From: VRUE01 sp963702575
Lineage (GTDB): Bacteria; Actinomycetota; Thermoleophilia; Solirubrobacterales; 70-9
NCBI GenBank assembly: GCA_963702575.1
Contig: CAVPCU010000009.1
Location: forward strand, 1-39,139
Direction: 5' to 3'
DNA length: 39,139 nucleotides
Shown piece by piece: positions 23,031 to 30,105 of the stretch; positions within the stretch are counted from its first letter, which is position 1, and every line of letters starts with the position of its first letter. Under the pieces are notes generated by a model. That model saw nothing but the letters and a program-made list of their open reading frames with translations. It did not search any database and was not told the DNA's origin. A program made the translations under genes and the position numbers.

Positions 23031-23300
23031 GTGCCCTCCCTAGAGTCGCTGCTGCGTCACGACGGAAGGGTCGATCTGCTGGCGTGCCTGGTCGACGGCG
23101 AACCCCTGGCGGTGCCGCAGTTGAGTGCCGATACGGGGCAGTCGGCGACGGCGGTGCGCCACCATCTCAAGCTGCTTGGCGCCTTCGACTTGGTCGAGGC
23201 GAGCGGCGCTCTCGGCGGGGAGCCTCGCTATGCGGCCACGCTCGACGACCATCCCGAGTGGGTGCGTGAAGCCGTCGAAGAGCGCCGTCGCGGTCAATAG
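23031..23300 (+). CDS. Small winged-helix (ArsR/HTH_20-like) protein
   Basis: 89 residues from GTG 23031, chosen for its GGGGAGGAA ribosome binding site. SLESLLRHDGRVDLLACLVD, VPQLSADTGQSATAVRHHLKLL and the wing LVEASGALGGEPRYAAT form a compact winged helix with nothing else attached. Likely a DNA-binding regulator; targets unknown. The next gene starts 49 bp downstream on the same strand. Confidence 0.75.
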   Translation: MPSLESLLRHDGRVDLLACLVDGEPLAVPQLSADTGQSATAVRHHLKLLGAFDLVEASGALGGEPRYAATLDDHPEWVREAVEERRRGQ

Positions 23301-23349
23301 CGCTCTGATAAATGCGGGTTTCGTGGAGGCGCGGGTACCCTTCGCGGCC

Positions 23350-23772
23350 ATGGACGAGATCGAAACAACGGGTGGTCTGTCGGGTGCCGATCTGGTCGAG
23401 GTCGCCTTTGCCGACGACCCAGCGCAGGCAGGGGCGATTCAAGGGTTACTCGAGAGCGGCGGCATTCCCAGCCTTCTCCAGCCGACCGGCCTGAATGGAC
23501 CGATGCTGGGCATCGGCCTCCTGCCGCCCGGCTCGCAGCGGGTCATGGTCCGTGAGGGCCAGGCCGGCGATGCTCGACGGCTGCTGTCCGAAACCCTGGT
23601 CGATGAAGGGGAAGCTGTGCCGGAGACTGCGAACGCCACGTATCTGGACGACGCGAAAGGGCGGAGGCCGCGAGGTTATGGGCTGATTGGCGCCTACGCG
23701 AGGATCTGGCTCTGGTCACTCGGCGCTGTCGGTGTCGCCTTCGGAGTCTTCCTGCTGATTCGCATCGGTTGA
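23350..23772 (+). CDS. DUF2007-like protein with C-terminal membrane anchor
   Basis: 140 residues. The first ~80 (ADLVEVAFADDPAQAGAIQG, LLESGGIPSLLQPTGL, RVMVREGQAGDARRLLSETL) match the small DUF2007 signal-transducing fold, in which a protein or residue position is read by an alpha/beta domain. A single membrane segment ends the protein (WLWSLGAVGVAFGVFLLIRI), leaving the domain in the cytoplasm. ATG 23350 was chosen because upstream sequence in the frame belongs to the neighbouring gene in another frame. Confidence 0.75.
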   Translation: MDEIETTGGLSGADLVEVAFADDPAQAGAIQGLLESGGIPSLLQPTGLNGPMLGIGLLPPGSQRVMVREGQAGDARRLLSETLVDEGEAVPETANATYLDDAKGRRPRGYGLIGAYARIWLWSLGAVGVAFGVFLLIRIG

Positions 23773-23873
23773 GGCTGGCCCCTCCTAGCTCCGCCCGGCG
23801 GGCATCCCCATCGCCGTCCCACGGATGGCAGAAGTGGCCGATTTGCAGGGGCGTTGCGTCCAGTCTCCCGCGT

Positions 23874-23908
23874 GATGATGTCCGAGGACGCCAAGTTCGC
23901 ACTTGGCT
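23874..23908 (+). repeat. Putative attR, 35-bp copy of the DUF59 3' end
   Basis: Matches 17361-17395 at 34 of 35 positions. No DUF59 coding sequence precedes it, so it is an isolated fragment: it reads MMSEDAKFALGCG and then TAG (23914-23916). That stop overlaps the stop of the convergent gene ending at 23913, which is what the uninterrupted chromosome would look like. Confidence 0.65.
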
Positions 23909-23912
23909 GCGG

Positions 23913-24446
23913 CTAGTGGGCGGGCGTTTTCTGGGGGCTCCCGGTGCTGCCGCCGCCTTCGGTGCTGCTGGGTTCTTCGGGGGATTCGATCGGCACACGT
24001 ACCCGCACGCACTTGCCGGTCGCGGTAAGGATGAATTCTTCTTCGTACTCTTCACTGGAGCTGTCGATCGGGCCCAGCGGGCAGGCTTCGGTTCCGCCGT
24101 TGCCATTTTCTTCGCCCCCGCCGCCGTGATGATGGTGAGGATGGTGGTGGTGGTGGCGCTTGTGCCGCCGGTGATGTCTGGCTCTCCTGTGGGCCTGTCT
24201 GGCCGCCTGCTTCTTGACCTTGTGGTCGATCTTCACCTTTCCCGTAGTTGGCGTGGTCGCGTCCGCGCTGGCGAAGGGGCCGATCCGCCAGCGGACGGCG
24301 CCCTGGGCCGAGAGGCCGCTTCCCAGCAGCAGAACCGCGCACACCGCCCCGATGCCGCCCAGCAGGAGGAGCCGGCCGAGGATGCGCCGATGGGCGCGGT
24401 CGAAGATCGCGCCCCAGTCGGGCGGCGGCGCTCCGGGATCGCTCAC
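23913..24446 (-). CDS. Single-pass membrane protein with His-rich extracytoplasmic region
   Basis: 177 residues from GTG 24446, whose first bases overlap the upstream stop by 4 bp. A cytoplasmic start (DWGAIFDRAHRRILGR), one membrane segment (about 22-45), then an external part with a basic/His cluster: about 14 His within 25 residues (HHRRHKRHHHHHPHHHH), followed by Gly/Glu-rich sequence and two Cys (EACPLGP, GKCVRVRVP). The histidine run suggests binding of Zn, Ni or Cu, but this is inference. Family not recognised. Confidence 0.7.
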   Translation of the reverse strand: MSDPGAPPPDWGAIFDRAHRRILGRLLLLGGIGAVCAVLLLGSGLSAQGAVRWRIGPFASADATTPTTGKVKIDHKVKKQAARQAHRRARHHRRHKRHHHHHPHHHHGGGGEENGNGGTEACPLGPIDSSSEEYEEEFILTATGKCVRVRVPIESPEEPSSTEGGGSTGSPQKTPAH

Positions 24447-24925
24447 GCTGCCGCCGCCGGCGGGGCAGGCTCGCCCGCAATGGCCGGGGCGAGGACTTCG
24501 AGACGCCGGATCACCGCCTCGGCCGGGCCCTCCCGTTTTGCGTCCTGCCAACCGAGGTAGGTCTCGACCAGCGCTCGTTCGAGCAGCTGGCGCCCCCCGT
24601 CGGGAGAGCCGGCGAGCGCAGCGGCGGCCAGCCCGAGGCTTTCGGCATGCGGTTCGAGGCTCGCCTGGACCTCCTGGTCACGCTCCCGCAACTTCGCCGA
24701 GAAGCCGCTTGGGCCGATCTTGAACTCGGTCAGGGCGGGCAGGAAGATGCCGACGAAGAACATGCCCGAGCCGATCGCGATCATCGCCACGGCGACCGAG
24801 TCGCTCAGCCCGGCCGCGGCGCCGAAGGCCACCATGACCACGGCGAGGACCAGCAGCGTCAGTTCGCGCGGGTTGGCGACCCGTTCCAGTTCCTCCAGAA
24901 CCCGTTCGACTGCGTCCAGAACCAT
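24443..24925 (-). CDS. Small membrane protein coupled to the His-rich protein
   Basis: 160 residues. Two adjacent membrane segments (about 22-40 LTLLVLAVVMVAFGAAAGL and 44-65 VAVAMIAIGSGMFFVGIFLP) form a hairpin; the remainder is a helical cytoplasmic domain (KLRERDQEVQASLEPHAESL, AVIRRLEVLAPA). No known family. It is the first gene of a two-gene unit with the His-rich membrane protein through a GTGA overlap, so the two may act together in the membrane. Confidence 0.7.
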   Translation of the reverse strand: MVLDAVERVLEELERVANPRELTLLVLAVVMVAFGAAAGLSDSVAVAMIAIGSGMFFVGIFLPALTEFKIGPSGFSAKLRERDQEVQASLEPHAESLGLAAAALAGSPDGGRQLLERALVETYLGWQDAKREGPAEAVIRRLEVLAPAIAGEPAPPAAAA

Positions 24926-24962
24926 TCAGCCGTCTCGTTTCGATCAGGAAACAGCGAGGAGC

Positions 24963-25445
24963 TTAACTGGAAATCTCTGGTTTGTCCTCCCCCTCGTCGG
25001 AGACCTCCTCGGCGGTCGCGTCGTAGTCGTACTCCCGCCCGCTCGCCGGGTTCTCACCGGGGACGCCGCGGCCGGCTGCGACGACGACGAAGCGCCGCGC
25101 GAAGTAGGCGCGCGATAAGCGTCTGACGAGGTCCCGGGTCGGCGGGACCAGCAGGATCGCTCCGAAGACGTCGGTGACGAAGCCCGGCGTCAGCAGCAGC
25201 GTGCCGCCGATCGCGATCAGCAGCCCGTCGGCGACCTCGCGCCCGGGGAAGCGGCGTTCTTCGATCGCGGCGTTGAAGCGGCGCCAGGCGCCGCGGCCCT
25301 GGTGGCGCAGCAGCAGCGAGCCGAGCACGGCGTCGGCCAGCAGCAGGGCGAGCGTCGGCAGCACGCCGATCGCCTGGCCGACCTGGATGATCACCCACAG
25401 CTCGACGATCGGGACGACGATGAAGACGACGACGAGCAGCGCCAC
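24963..25445 (-). CDS. fxsA: FxsA family membrane protein
   Basis: 160 residues. FxsA family features: VVFIVVPIVELWVIIQVG, LPTLALLLADAVLGSLLLRHQG, then ADGLLIAIGGTLLLTPGFVTD and the amphipathic end. FxsA is a small inner-membrane protein first linked to suppression of phage T7 exclusion by F; its normal role is unclear. The C-terminal tail (about 125-160) is charged and longer than usual. GTG 25445 is 3 bp after the WS/DGAT gene, so they form an operon. Confidence 0.88.
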   Translation of the reverse strand: MALLVVVFIVVPIVELWVIIQVGQAIGVLPTLALLLADAVLGSLLLRHQGRGAWRRFNAAIEERRFPGREVADGLLIAIGGTLLLTPGFVTDVFGAILLVPPTRDLVRRLSRAYFARRFVVVAAGRGVPGENPASGREYDYDATAEEVSDEGEDKPEISS

Positions 25446-25448
25446 GGC

Positions 25449-26864
25449 TCAGGCGGGCGCCGTCGCCGCGTCGGCTGCCCGCTCCAGCTCCTCGAGCGAG
25501 CGCTCGAGCCCGCGCGCCACCGTTTCGACGTCCTCCATCGAGTCGTAGTCGGCGAGCAGGCCGAAGCAGATGCGGCCGTTGTAGCTCATGATCGCCACCG
25601 CGAGCGCGTGGTTCTGCGGCAGGAAGGCGACCGGGAAGATCTCCTCCAGCTCGCGGCCGAGGACGTAGAGCGGCATCTGCGGGCCGGGCACGTTGGTGAC
25701 GATCATGTTGAACAGGCGGGTGGAGAAGTTGATCCGCGCCGCCTGCGCCAGCAGGGTCGGCGGGGCGAAGTCGTTGAAGCGCGAGATCACTTCGGCGCCG
25801 AGCGCCTGCTTGGAGCGCTTCAGCCCCTCCATCTGCTCGCTGACGACGCGCAGCCTGCGCACCGGATCCTCGACGTAGACCGGCAGCGGCCCGCGCATCG
25901 CCGCGAGTTTGTTGCCCGCCTCGCCGCGCTCGTCGGCGGTGCGGATCGAGACCGGTACCAGCGCCCGCAGCTCGAGGCCCTCGGTGCGGATGCTCCGGTC
26001 GTGCAGCCACTCGCGCAGGGCGCCGGTGACGACGGCGAGGACGACGTCGTTGACGGTGCCGCCGAAGGTGTCCTTGATCCGTTTGAAGGTGGCCAGCTCC
26101 GAGCGAGCCCAGGTGAAGCGCCGGTGCGGCCCGATCGGCTGGTTCAGCGGCACGTCGGGCGCCGGGTCGGCGAGGGCGCCGAAGACTTCGCTCACCCCCT
26201 CCAGCGCCTCAACCACGCGCCGGGCGGCAGTCTCGGGATGGCGCACCGCCGCCACCGCGCGCTCGGCCAGCTTCAGCGGCGCGGCGACCGCGTCGGTGGC
26301 GCCGCGGGCGATCAGCTCGGCCGTGCTCGGCGCCGCGTGCGGCTGCCAGCCGTCCTCGACTGGCGCCGGCGACGGCACCGGCTCGAGGTCGAACAGGACG
26401 GTGCCGATGTCGACCCCGGCGATGCCGTCGACGGCTGCGTGGTGGGTCTTGGTCAACAGGGCGAAGCGGTCGCGCTCCAAGCCCTGCACCAGCCACATCT
26501 CCCAGAGCGGCTTGGAGCGGTCGAGCTGCTGGGAGAAGACGCGGCCGGCGAGCCGCTTCAGCTGCGCCTCGCCGCCCGGCTCGGGCAGCGCGGTGTGGCG
26601 GATGTGGTAGCTGAGGTTGAAGTTGACGTCGTCGGCCCAGAGCGGGCGGCCGGCCTCCAGCGGCGGCACGACGAGGCGCTGGCGGAAGCGCGGCACCTGG
26701 TCGAGGCGGCCGCGGACGTGCTCGACCAGGTCGACGTAGCGCGGCGGCGGCCCCTCGAAGATGAGGATGCCGCCGATGTGCATGTGGCTCGAAGCGTGCT
26801 CGTTGGTGAGGAACGACGCGTCGATCGCGGTGAGGCGCTCGAGGTGGCCGGCGGTGGGGTCCAT
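25449..26864 (-). CDS. Wax ester synthase/diacylglycerol acyltransferase (WS/DGAT)
   Basis: A 471-residue acyl-CoA-dependent acyltransferase that makes wax esters or triacylglycerol, typical of lipid-storing actinobacteria. The catalytic HHxxxDG motif is at H141-G148 (KTHHAAVDGIAG). Further family segments are LTAIDASFLTNEH near the N-terminus, PLWEMWLVQGL, TFGGTVNDVVLAVVTGALREWL and the late MIVTNVPGPQMPLY. Length is as expected. It has a 38-bp (or shorter) intergenic region with the divergent ispH gene and is followed by fxsA. Confidence 0.94.
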   Translation of the reverse strand: MDPTAGHLERLTAIDASFLTNEHASSHMHIGGILIFEGPPPRYVDLVEHVRGRLDQVPRFRQRLVVPPLEAGRPLWADDVNFNLSYHIRHTALPEPGGEAQLKRLAGRVFSQQLDRSKPLWEMWLVQGLERDRFALLTKTHHAAVDGIAGVDIGTVLFDLEPVPSPAPVEDGWQPHAAPSTAELIARGATDAVAAPLKLAERAVAAVRHPETAARRVVEALEGVSEVFGALADPAPDVPLNQPIGPHRRFTWARSELATFKRIKDTFGGTVNDVVLAVVTGALREWLHDRSIRTEGLELRALVPVSIRTADERGEAGNKLAAMRGPLPVYVEDPVRRLRVVSEQMEGLKRSKQALGAEVISRFNDFAPPTLLAQAARINFSTRLFNMIVTNVPGPQMPLYVLGRELEEIFPVAFLPQNHALAVAIMSYNGRICFGLLADYDSMEDVETVARGLERSLEELERAADAATAPA

Positions 26865-26896
26865 GCAGGAAGGCTAGCTGCCCCACCGGTACCCTG

Positions 26897-27883
26897 GTGC
26901 CGATGCCCTCCACCGTCACCGCGGCGCCGAGCCGCGTCCTGCTCGCCGCCCCGCGCGGCTACTGCGCCGGCGTCGACCGCGCGGTCGAGACCGTCGAACG
27001 GGCGCTCGACCTGCACGGCGCGCCGGTCTACGTGCGCAAGGAGATAGTCCACAACAAGCACGTGGTCGAGGAGCTCGCCAAGCGCGGCGCGATCTTCGTC
27101 GAGCAGGAGACCGAGGTGCCCGAGGGGGAGATGGTCGTCTTCTCGGCGCACGGCGTCGCCCCGGCGGTGCACGAGAACGCCGCGGCGCGGCGGCTGCGCA
27201 CGATCGACGCCACCTGCCCGCTGGTGACCAAGGTCCACGTCGAGGCGCGCCGCTTCGCCGAGGACGGCTACACGATCGTGATGATCGGCCACGAGGGCCA
27301 CGAGGAGGTCGAAGGGACGATGGGCGAGGCGCCGGGCAGCATCGTCCTCGTGCAGACCGCCGAGGAGGTCGCCTCGCTGGTGGTGCCCGATCCCGAGCGG
27401 CTCGCCTTCATCACCCAGACGACCCTCTCCGTCGACGAGACGACCGAGATCATCGCCGCCCTGCGGGCCCGCTTCCCGGCGATCGTCAGCCCCAAGTCCG
27501 ACGACATCTGTTACGCGACGACCAACCGCCAGATCGCGGTCAAGCAGCTCGCCCGCGAGTGCGAGCTGGTGCTGGTGATCGGCTCGACCAACTCCTCCAA
27601 CTCCAACCGCCTGGTCGAGGTCGCGCGCGAGCACGGCGCCGCCTCGCACCTGATCGACAACCACACGCAGGTGCGCGAGGAGTGGCTGGAGGGGATCGAG
27701 ACGGTCGGGATCACCTCCGGCGCCAGCGCCCCCGAGGAGCTGGTCGAGGCGCTGGTCGCCTTCTTCCGCGAGCGCGGCGCCGGCGAGGTCTCCGAGCTGC
27801 GGACCGTGCATGAGGACGTTCGGTTCATGCTGCCGAAGGAGATTCGGCCGGCCCGGGCTACGGAACGCCAGCGGCGAAGCTGA
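26897..27883 (+). CDS. ispH: 4-hydroxy-3-methylbut-2-enyl diphosphate reductase
   Basis: The last enzyme of the MEP isoprenoid pathway; a [4Fe-4S] enzyme that reduces HMBPP to IPP and DMAPP. 328 residues. The three cluster cysteines are C23 (GYCAGV), C107 (DATCPLV) and C205 (DICYATTN); HMBPP-binding histidines lie in VHNKHVV and SAHGVAP, and the catalytic ITQTTLS and GSTNSSNS segments are present. Start at GTG 26897 or ATG 26903. Its Fe-S cluster depends on the SUF/DUF59 machinery also in this window. The 3' end overlaps the convergent redoxin-like gene by 26 bp. Confidence 0.97.
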   Translation: MPMPSTVTAAPSRVLLAAPRGYCAGVDRAVETVERALDLHGAPVYVRKEIVHNKHVVEELAKRGAIFVEQETEVPEGEMVVFSAHGVAPAVHENAAARRLRTIDATCPLVTKVHVEARRFAEDGYTIVMIGHEGHEEVEGTMGEAPGSIVLVQTAEEVASLVVPDPERLAFITQTTLSVDETTEIIAALRARFPAIVSPKSDDICYATTNRQIAVKQLARECELVLVIGSTNSSNSNRLVEVAREHGAASHLIDNHTQVREEWLEGIETVGITSGASAPEELVEALVAFFRERGAGEVSELRTVHEDVRFMLPKEIRPARATERQRRS

Positions 27884-28676
27884 CGGACCAGATGCGGAGG
27901 CCCGAGCTGGGGTGGAGCGTGAGCTGATGTCGCTCGTGGCGGGGGTGTTCCGCGAGCGGGTAGAGAGCCGGTCCGTCGATTTCTAGTGAGCTGGTGGTGC
28001 CGTCCAGATCGATCGTGAGCTTGCCGGCGCCCTCGACCGTGGCGTAGGCGCCGCCGGCTTCATAGGGGATCTCGAGGCGGTCGCCGTCCTCGCCGGCGGT
28101 CCAGGGACGCTCCCAGGAGCCGCCGGGGAAGAGCTCGGGAGTGGGGGGCATGACCTTGGCTCCGGGCGCGTCGGTGAGGCGCAGGGGCTCCATCGGGGCG
28201 GGGAGGTCGCGCAGGGCGTCGGACTCGCGCAGCTCGTCCTGGATCGCCTCCTCGGTCGCCCGGTACTCGCCCTCGCCGAAGTGGAACCAGGCGAGGGCGC
28301 CGCCCGTCTTCCAGAGGAAGAGGCTGGGCCAGCCCTCGCAGCCGTAGGCGTGCCAGAGGCGGCGGTCGGCGTCGATCGCCACCGGGAACTCGATGCCGAG
28401 GCCGGCGAGCCCGTCCGCGACGACCTTGCGCTCGCCGCCGAAGGGGAAGCGCGGCGCCTGGACGCCGAGCGCGGTCAGGCCGTGCTCGCCGTAGCGGCGC
28501 GCCCACTCGGCGACGTAGGGGAGCGTGCGCACGCTGTTGAGCTGGGCGAAGTCGAGGAAGTGGACGAGAACCGGGCCGCCGGCCGTCGCCACCGGCATCG
28601 ACTTCGGCTCCTCGCCGATCCACTCGAGTCCCTCGGGCAGGTCGGGGGCGGCGATGTTGTCGCGTTCGGGGTGCAT
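27858..28676 (-). CDS. Thioredoxin-fold protein lacking the CxxC motif
   Basis: 272 residues. An N-terminal TlpA/DipZ-like thioredoxin fold (about 33-155: GPVLVHFLDFAQLNSVRTLP, YVAEWARRYGEHGLTALGVQ, WPSLFLWKTGGALAWFHFGE) and a C-terminal beta-sandwich as in the DipZ/NHLRC2 class (YATVEGAGKLTIDLDG). In DipZ-type relatives the segment before RTLP is C-x-x-C; here it reads QLNS, so both redox cysteines are lost. It probably binds or holds a partner and does not act as a disulfide reductase. No signal peptide. Divergent from the diiron-type gene at 28737, which may be functionally linked. Confidence 0.8.
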   Translation of the reverse strand: MHPERDNIAAPDLPEGLEWIGEEPKSMPVATAGGPVLVHFLDFAQLNSVRTLPYVAEWARRYGEHGLTALGVQAPRFPFGGERKVVADGLAGLGIEFPVAIDADRRLWHAYGCEGWPSLFLWKTGGALAWFHFGEGEYRATEEAIQDELRESDALRDLPAPMEPLRLTDAPGAKVMPPTPELFPGGSWERPWTAGEDGDRLEIPYEAGGAYATVEGAGKLTIDLDGTTSSLEIDGPALYPLAEHPRHERHQLTLHPSSGLRIWSVSFAAGVP

Positions 28677-28736
28677 TGGCGGCGGCGCGGGACGTTATCC
28701 TGGCCGCTCCATGACCGGCGACCCAAGGAGGCACTC

Positions 28737-29363
28737 GTGAGCGACGACGTCTGGCAGAGGATCGAGGAGGCGCGCGCCCGCTGGAACGTGCTCGAGCACC
28801 CCTTCTACCAGCGCTGGTCAGCTGGCGAGCTGAGCCGCGAGGAGCTCTCCTTCTACGCCGGCCAGTACCGCCACGCGACCGTCGCGATCGCCGAGCTGAG
28901 CGCCGTCGTCGCCGATTCGGCCCCCGAGGACGAGCGTGCCGAGCTGTGCCGCCACGCGGCCGAGGAGGAGGCCCACGTCGGCCTCTGGGACGGCTTCGTC
29001 GAGACGGTCGGTGGGGACGCCGGCGCCGCGCCCACGGCCGAGACCGCCGCCTGCGTCGCCGCCTGGACCGTGGGCGACGACCGCCTCCGCCAGCTCGCCC
29101 GCCTCTACGCGATCGAGAGCGGCCAGCCGGCGATCTCGCAGACCAAGCGCGAGGGGCTCGCCGAGCACTACGGGATCGGCGACGGTCGCGGCAACGAGTA
29201 CTTCCGCCTGCACGAGAAGGCCGACGTCGAGCACGCCGCCGAGGGCCGCTCGGTGATCGAGGCGCATCTCGCCGAGGCCGACCCCGACGCTCTGGTCGCT
29301 GCGGCCGAATCCGCCTTCGAGGCCAACTGGCGCCTGCTCGACGGGGTCCTCGCCGCGGCATAG
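28737..29363 (+). CDS. Haem-oxygenase-like diiron (HDO/TenA-PqqC fold) protein
   Basis: A 208-residue all-helical protein of the TenA/PqqC/CADD fold. GTG 28737 follows an AAGGAGG ribosome binding site. Candidate metal ligands: E76-E78 and H80 (HAAEEEAHVG), E127 (YAIESGQP) and H159, D163, H166 (HEKADVEH). The H-x3-D-x2-H signature, 32 residues after a conserved Glu, is that of CADD-like haem-oxygenase-like diiron oxidases/oxygenases, which act on amino acids, fatty acids or pABA precursors. The substrate cannot be inferred. The thiaminase Cys of TenA is absent. Confidence 0.82.
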   Translation: MSDDVWQRIEEARARWNVLEHPFYQRWSAGELSREELSFYAGQYRHATVAIAELSAVVADSAPEDERAELCRHAAEEEAHVGLWDGFVETVGGDAGAAPTAETAACVAAWTVGDDRLRQLARLYAIESGQPAISQTKREGLAEHYGIGDGRGNEYFRLHEKADVEHAAEGRSVIEAHLAEADPDALVAAAESAFEANWRLLDGVLAAA

Positions 29364-29399
29364 GAATCCTTTAAGGGCGCTGCTAGCTTTGTCGGCGCG

Positions 29400-29642
29400 A
29401 TGATCGAGATCCTCGTAGCGGCCGTTCCGCTGCTCCTCCTCCTCGCCTCGCTGCTGCTCGGCTTCTACCCGGGCTGCGACGCGGCGATGCGGCTCGCCGA
29501 GCGGTTCGCGTCCCGGGCCGCCCGCAAGCCGACACGGGCGGTGCGCCAGCACCGTCCGTGCCCGCCGCGCTCCTTTGCGGCCCATGGCGGCCTGCTGATC
29601 GCCTTCGGCCACGCCCAGCGCCCGCCGCCGCTCGCCTCCTAG
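29400..29642 (+). CDS. Small single-pass membrane protein
   Basis: 80 residues. An N-terminal membrane segment (MIEILVAAVPLLLLLASLLL), then GFYPGCDAAMRLAERFASRA and a basic, His/Pro-rich tail with a second Cys (HRPCPPRSF). Unknown function. It begins 36 bp after the diiron-type gene and precedes the cupredoxin-like gene by 85 bp, so it could be part of the membrane unit that follows. Confidence 0.6.
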   Translation: MIEILVAAVPLLLLLASLLLGFYPGCDAAMRLAERFASRAARKPTRAVRQHRPCPPRSFAAHGGLLIAFGHAQRPPPLAS

Positions 29643-29727
29643 CCAGATCGAACGATGCTGCGGCTGGTGGCCGCGGCCGGTCCAAGCGCGGGCGAAGGCG
29701 CCTGCGCTCTGAGCGAAGGAGTCGAGA

Positions 29728-30105
29728 ATGAGTTCGAACATGACTCGCGTCATCGGTGGCGTCGTCGTCGTCGTGGTCGCCGTCGTCCTGCTCGTCGTGC
29801 TGAAAGGCAACGACAGCAGCAGCAAGACCGACGGCGGCAAGCTGCGGACGATCGTCATCGACAAGGCCGGACATCCGGTCGGCGGGATCCGCCAGCTGAC
29901 CTACAACAAGGGCGAACGGATCCTCTTCGAAGTGAAGGTCCCGTTCGCCGAAGAGGTCCACCTGCACGGCTATGACGTGATGAAGGACGTCAAGAAGGGC
30001 GGCGGCTCGGTCAAGTACGACCTCCCGGCCTCGATCGAAGGCGTCTTCGAGGCCGAGCTCGAGGGGCGTAAGGAACAGATCGTCGAAATGACGGTCAACC
30101 CGTGA
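29728..30105 (+). CDS. Membrane-anchored cupredoxin-like protein
   Basis: 125 residues: a signal anchor (TRVIGGVVVVVVAVVLLVVL), a short Ser/Lys linker, then an extracytoplasmic beta-sandwich of about 85 residues (LRTIVIDKAGHPVGGIRQLT, RILFEVKVPFAEEVHLHGYD, GVFEAELEGRKEQIVEMTV) with the cupredoxin layout. The VHLHGYD strand has the first His of a type-1 site, but no downstream Cys is present, so classical blue-copper binding is unlikely. GAAGGAG precedes ATG 29728. The GTGA overlap with the next gene indicates coupling. Confidence 0.72.
   Translation: MSSNMTRVIGGVVVVVVAVVLLVVLKGNDSSSKTDGGKLRTIVIDKAGHPVGGIRQLTYNKGERILFEVKVPFAEEVHLHGYDVMKDVKKGGGSVKYDLPASIEGVFEAELEGRKEQIVEMTVNP

Larger units (their letters stand above)
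17361..23908. mobile_element. Putative 6.5-kb genomic island between att-like repeats
   Basis: The stretch between the 35-bp direct repeats differs from its surroundings: visibly more A/T, small genes, wide intergenic gaps, paired paralogues, broken toxin-antitoxin and RelA/SpoT parts. Removing it would bring the DUF59 gene (ending FALGCG) directly against the convergent gene ending at 23913, with their stop codons overlapping, which is the gene packing seen elsewhere in this window. No integrase or recombinase is recognisable inside, so the element may be decayed or mobilised in trans. Confidence 0.6.
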
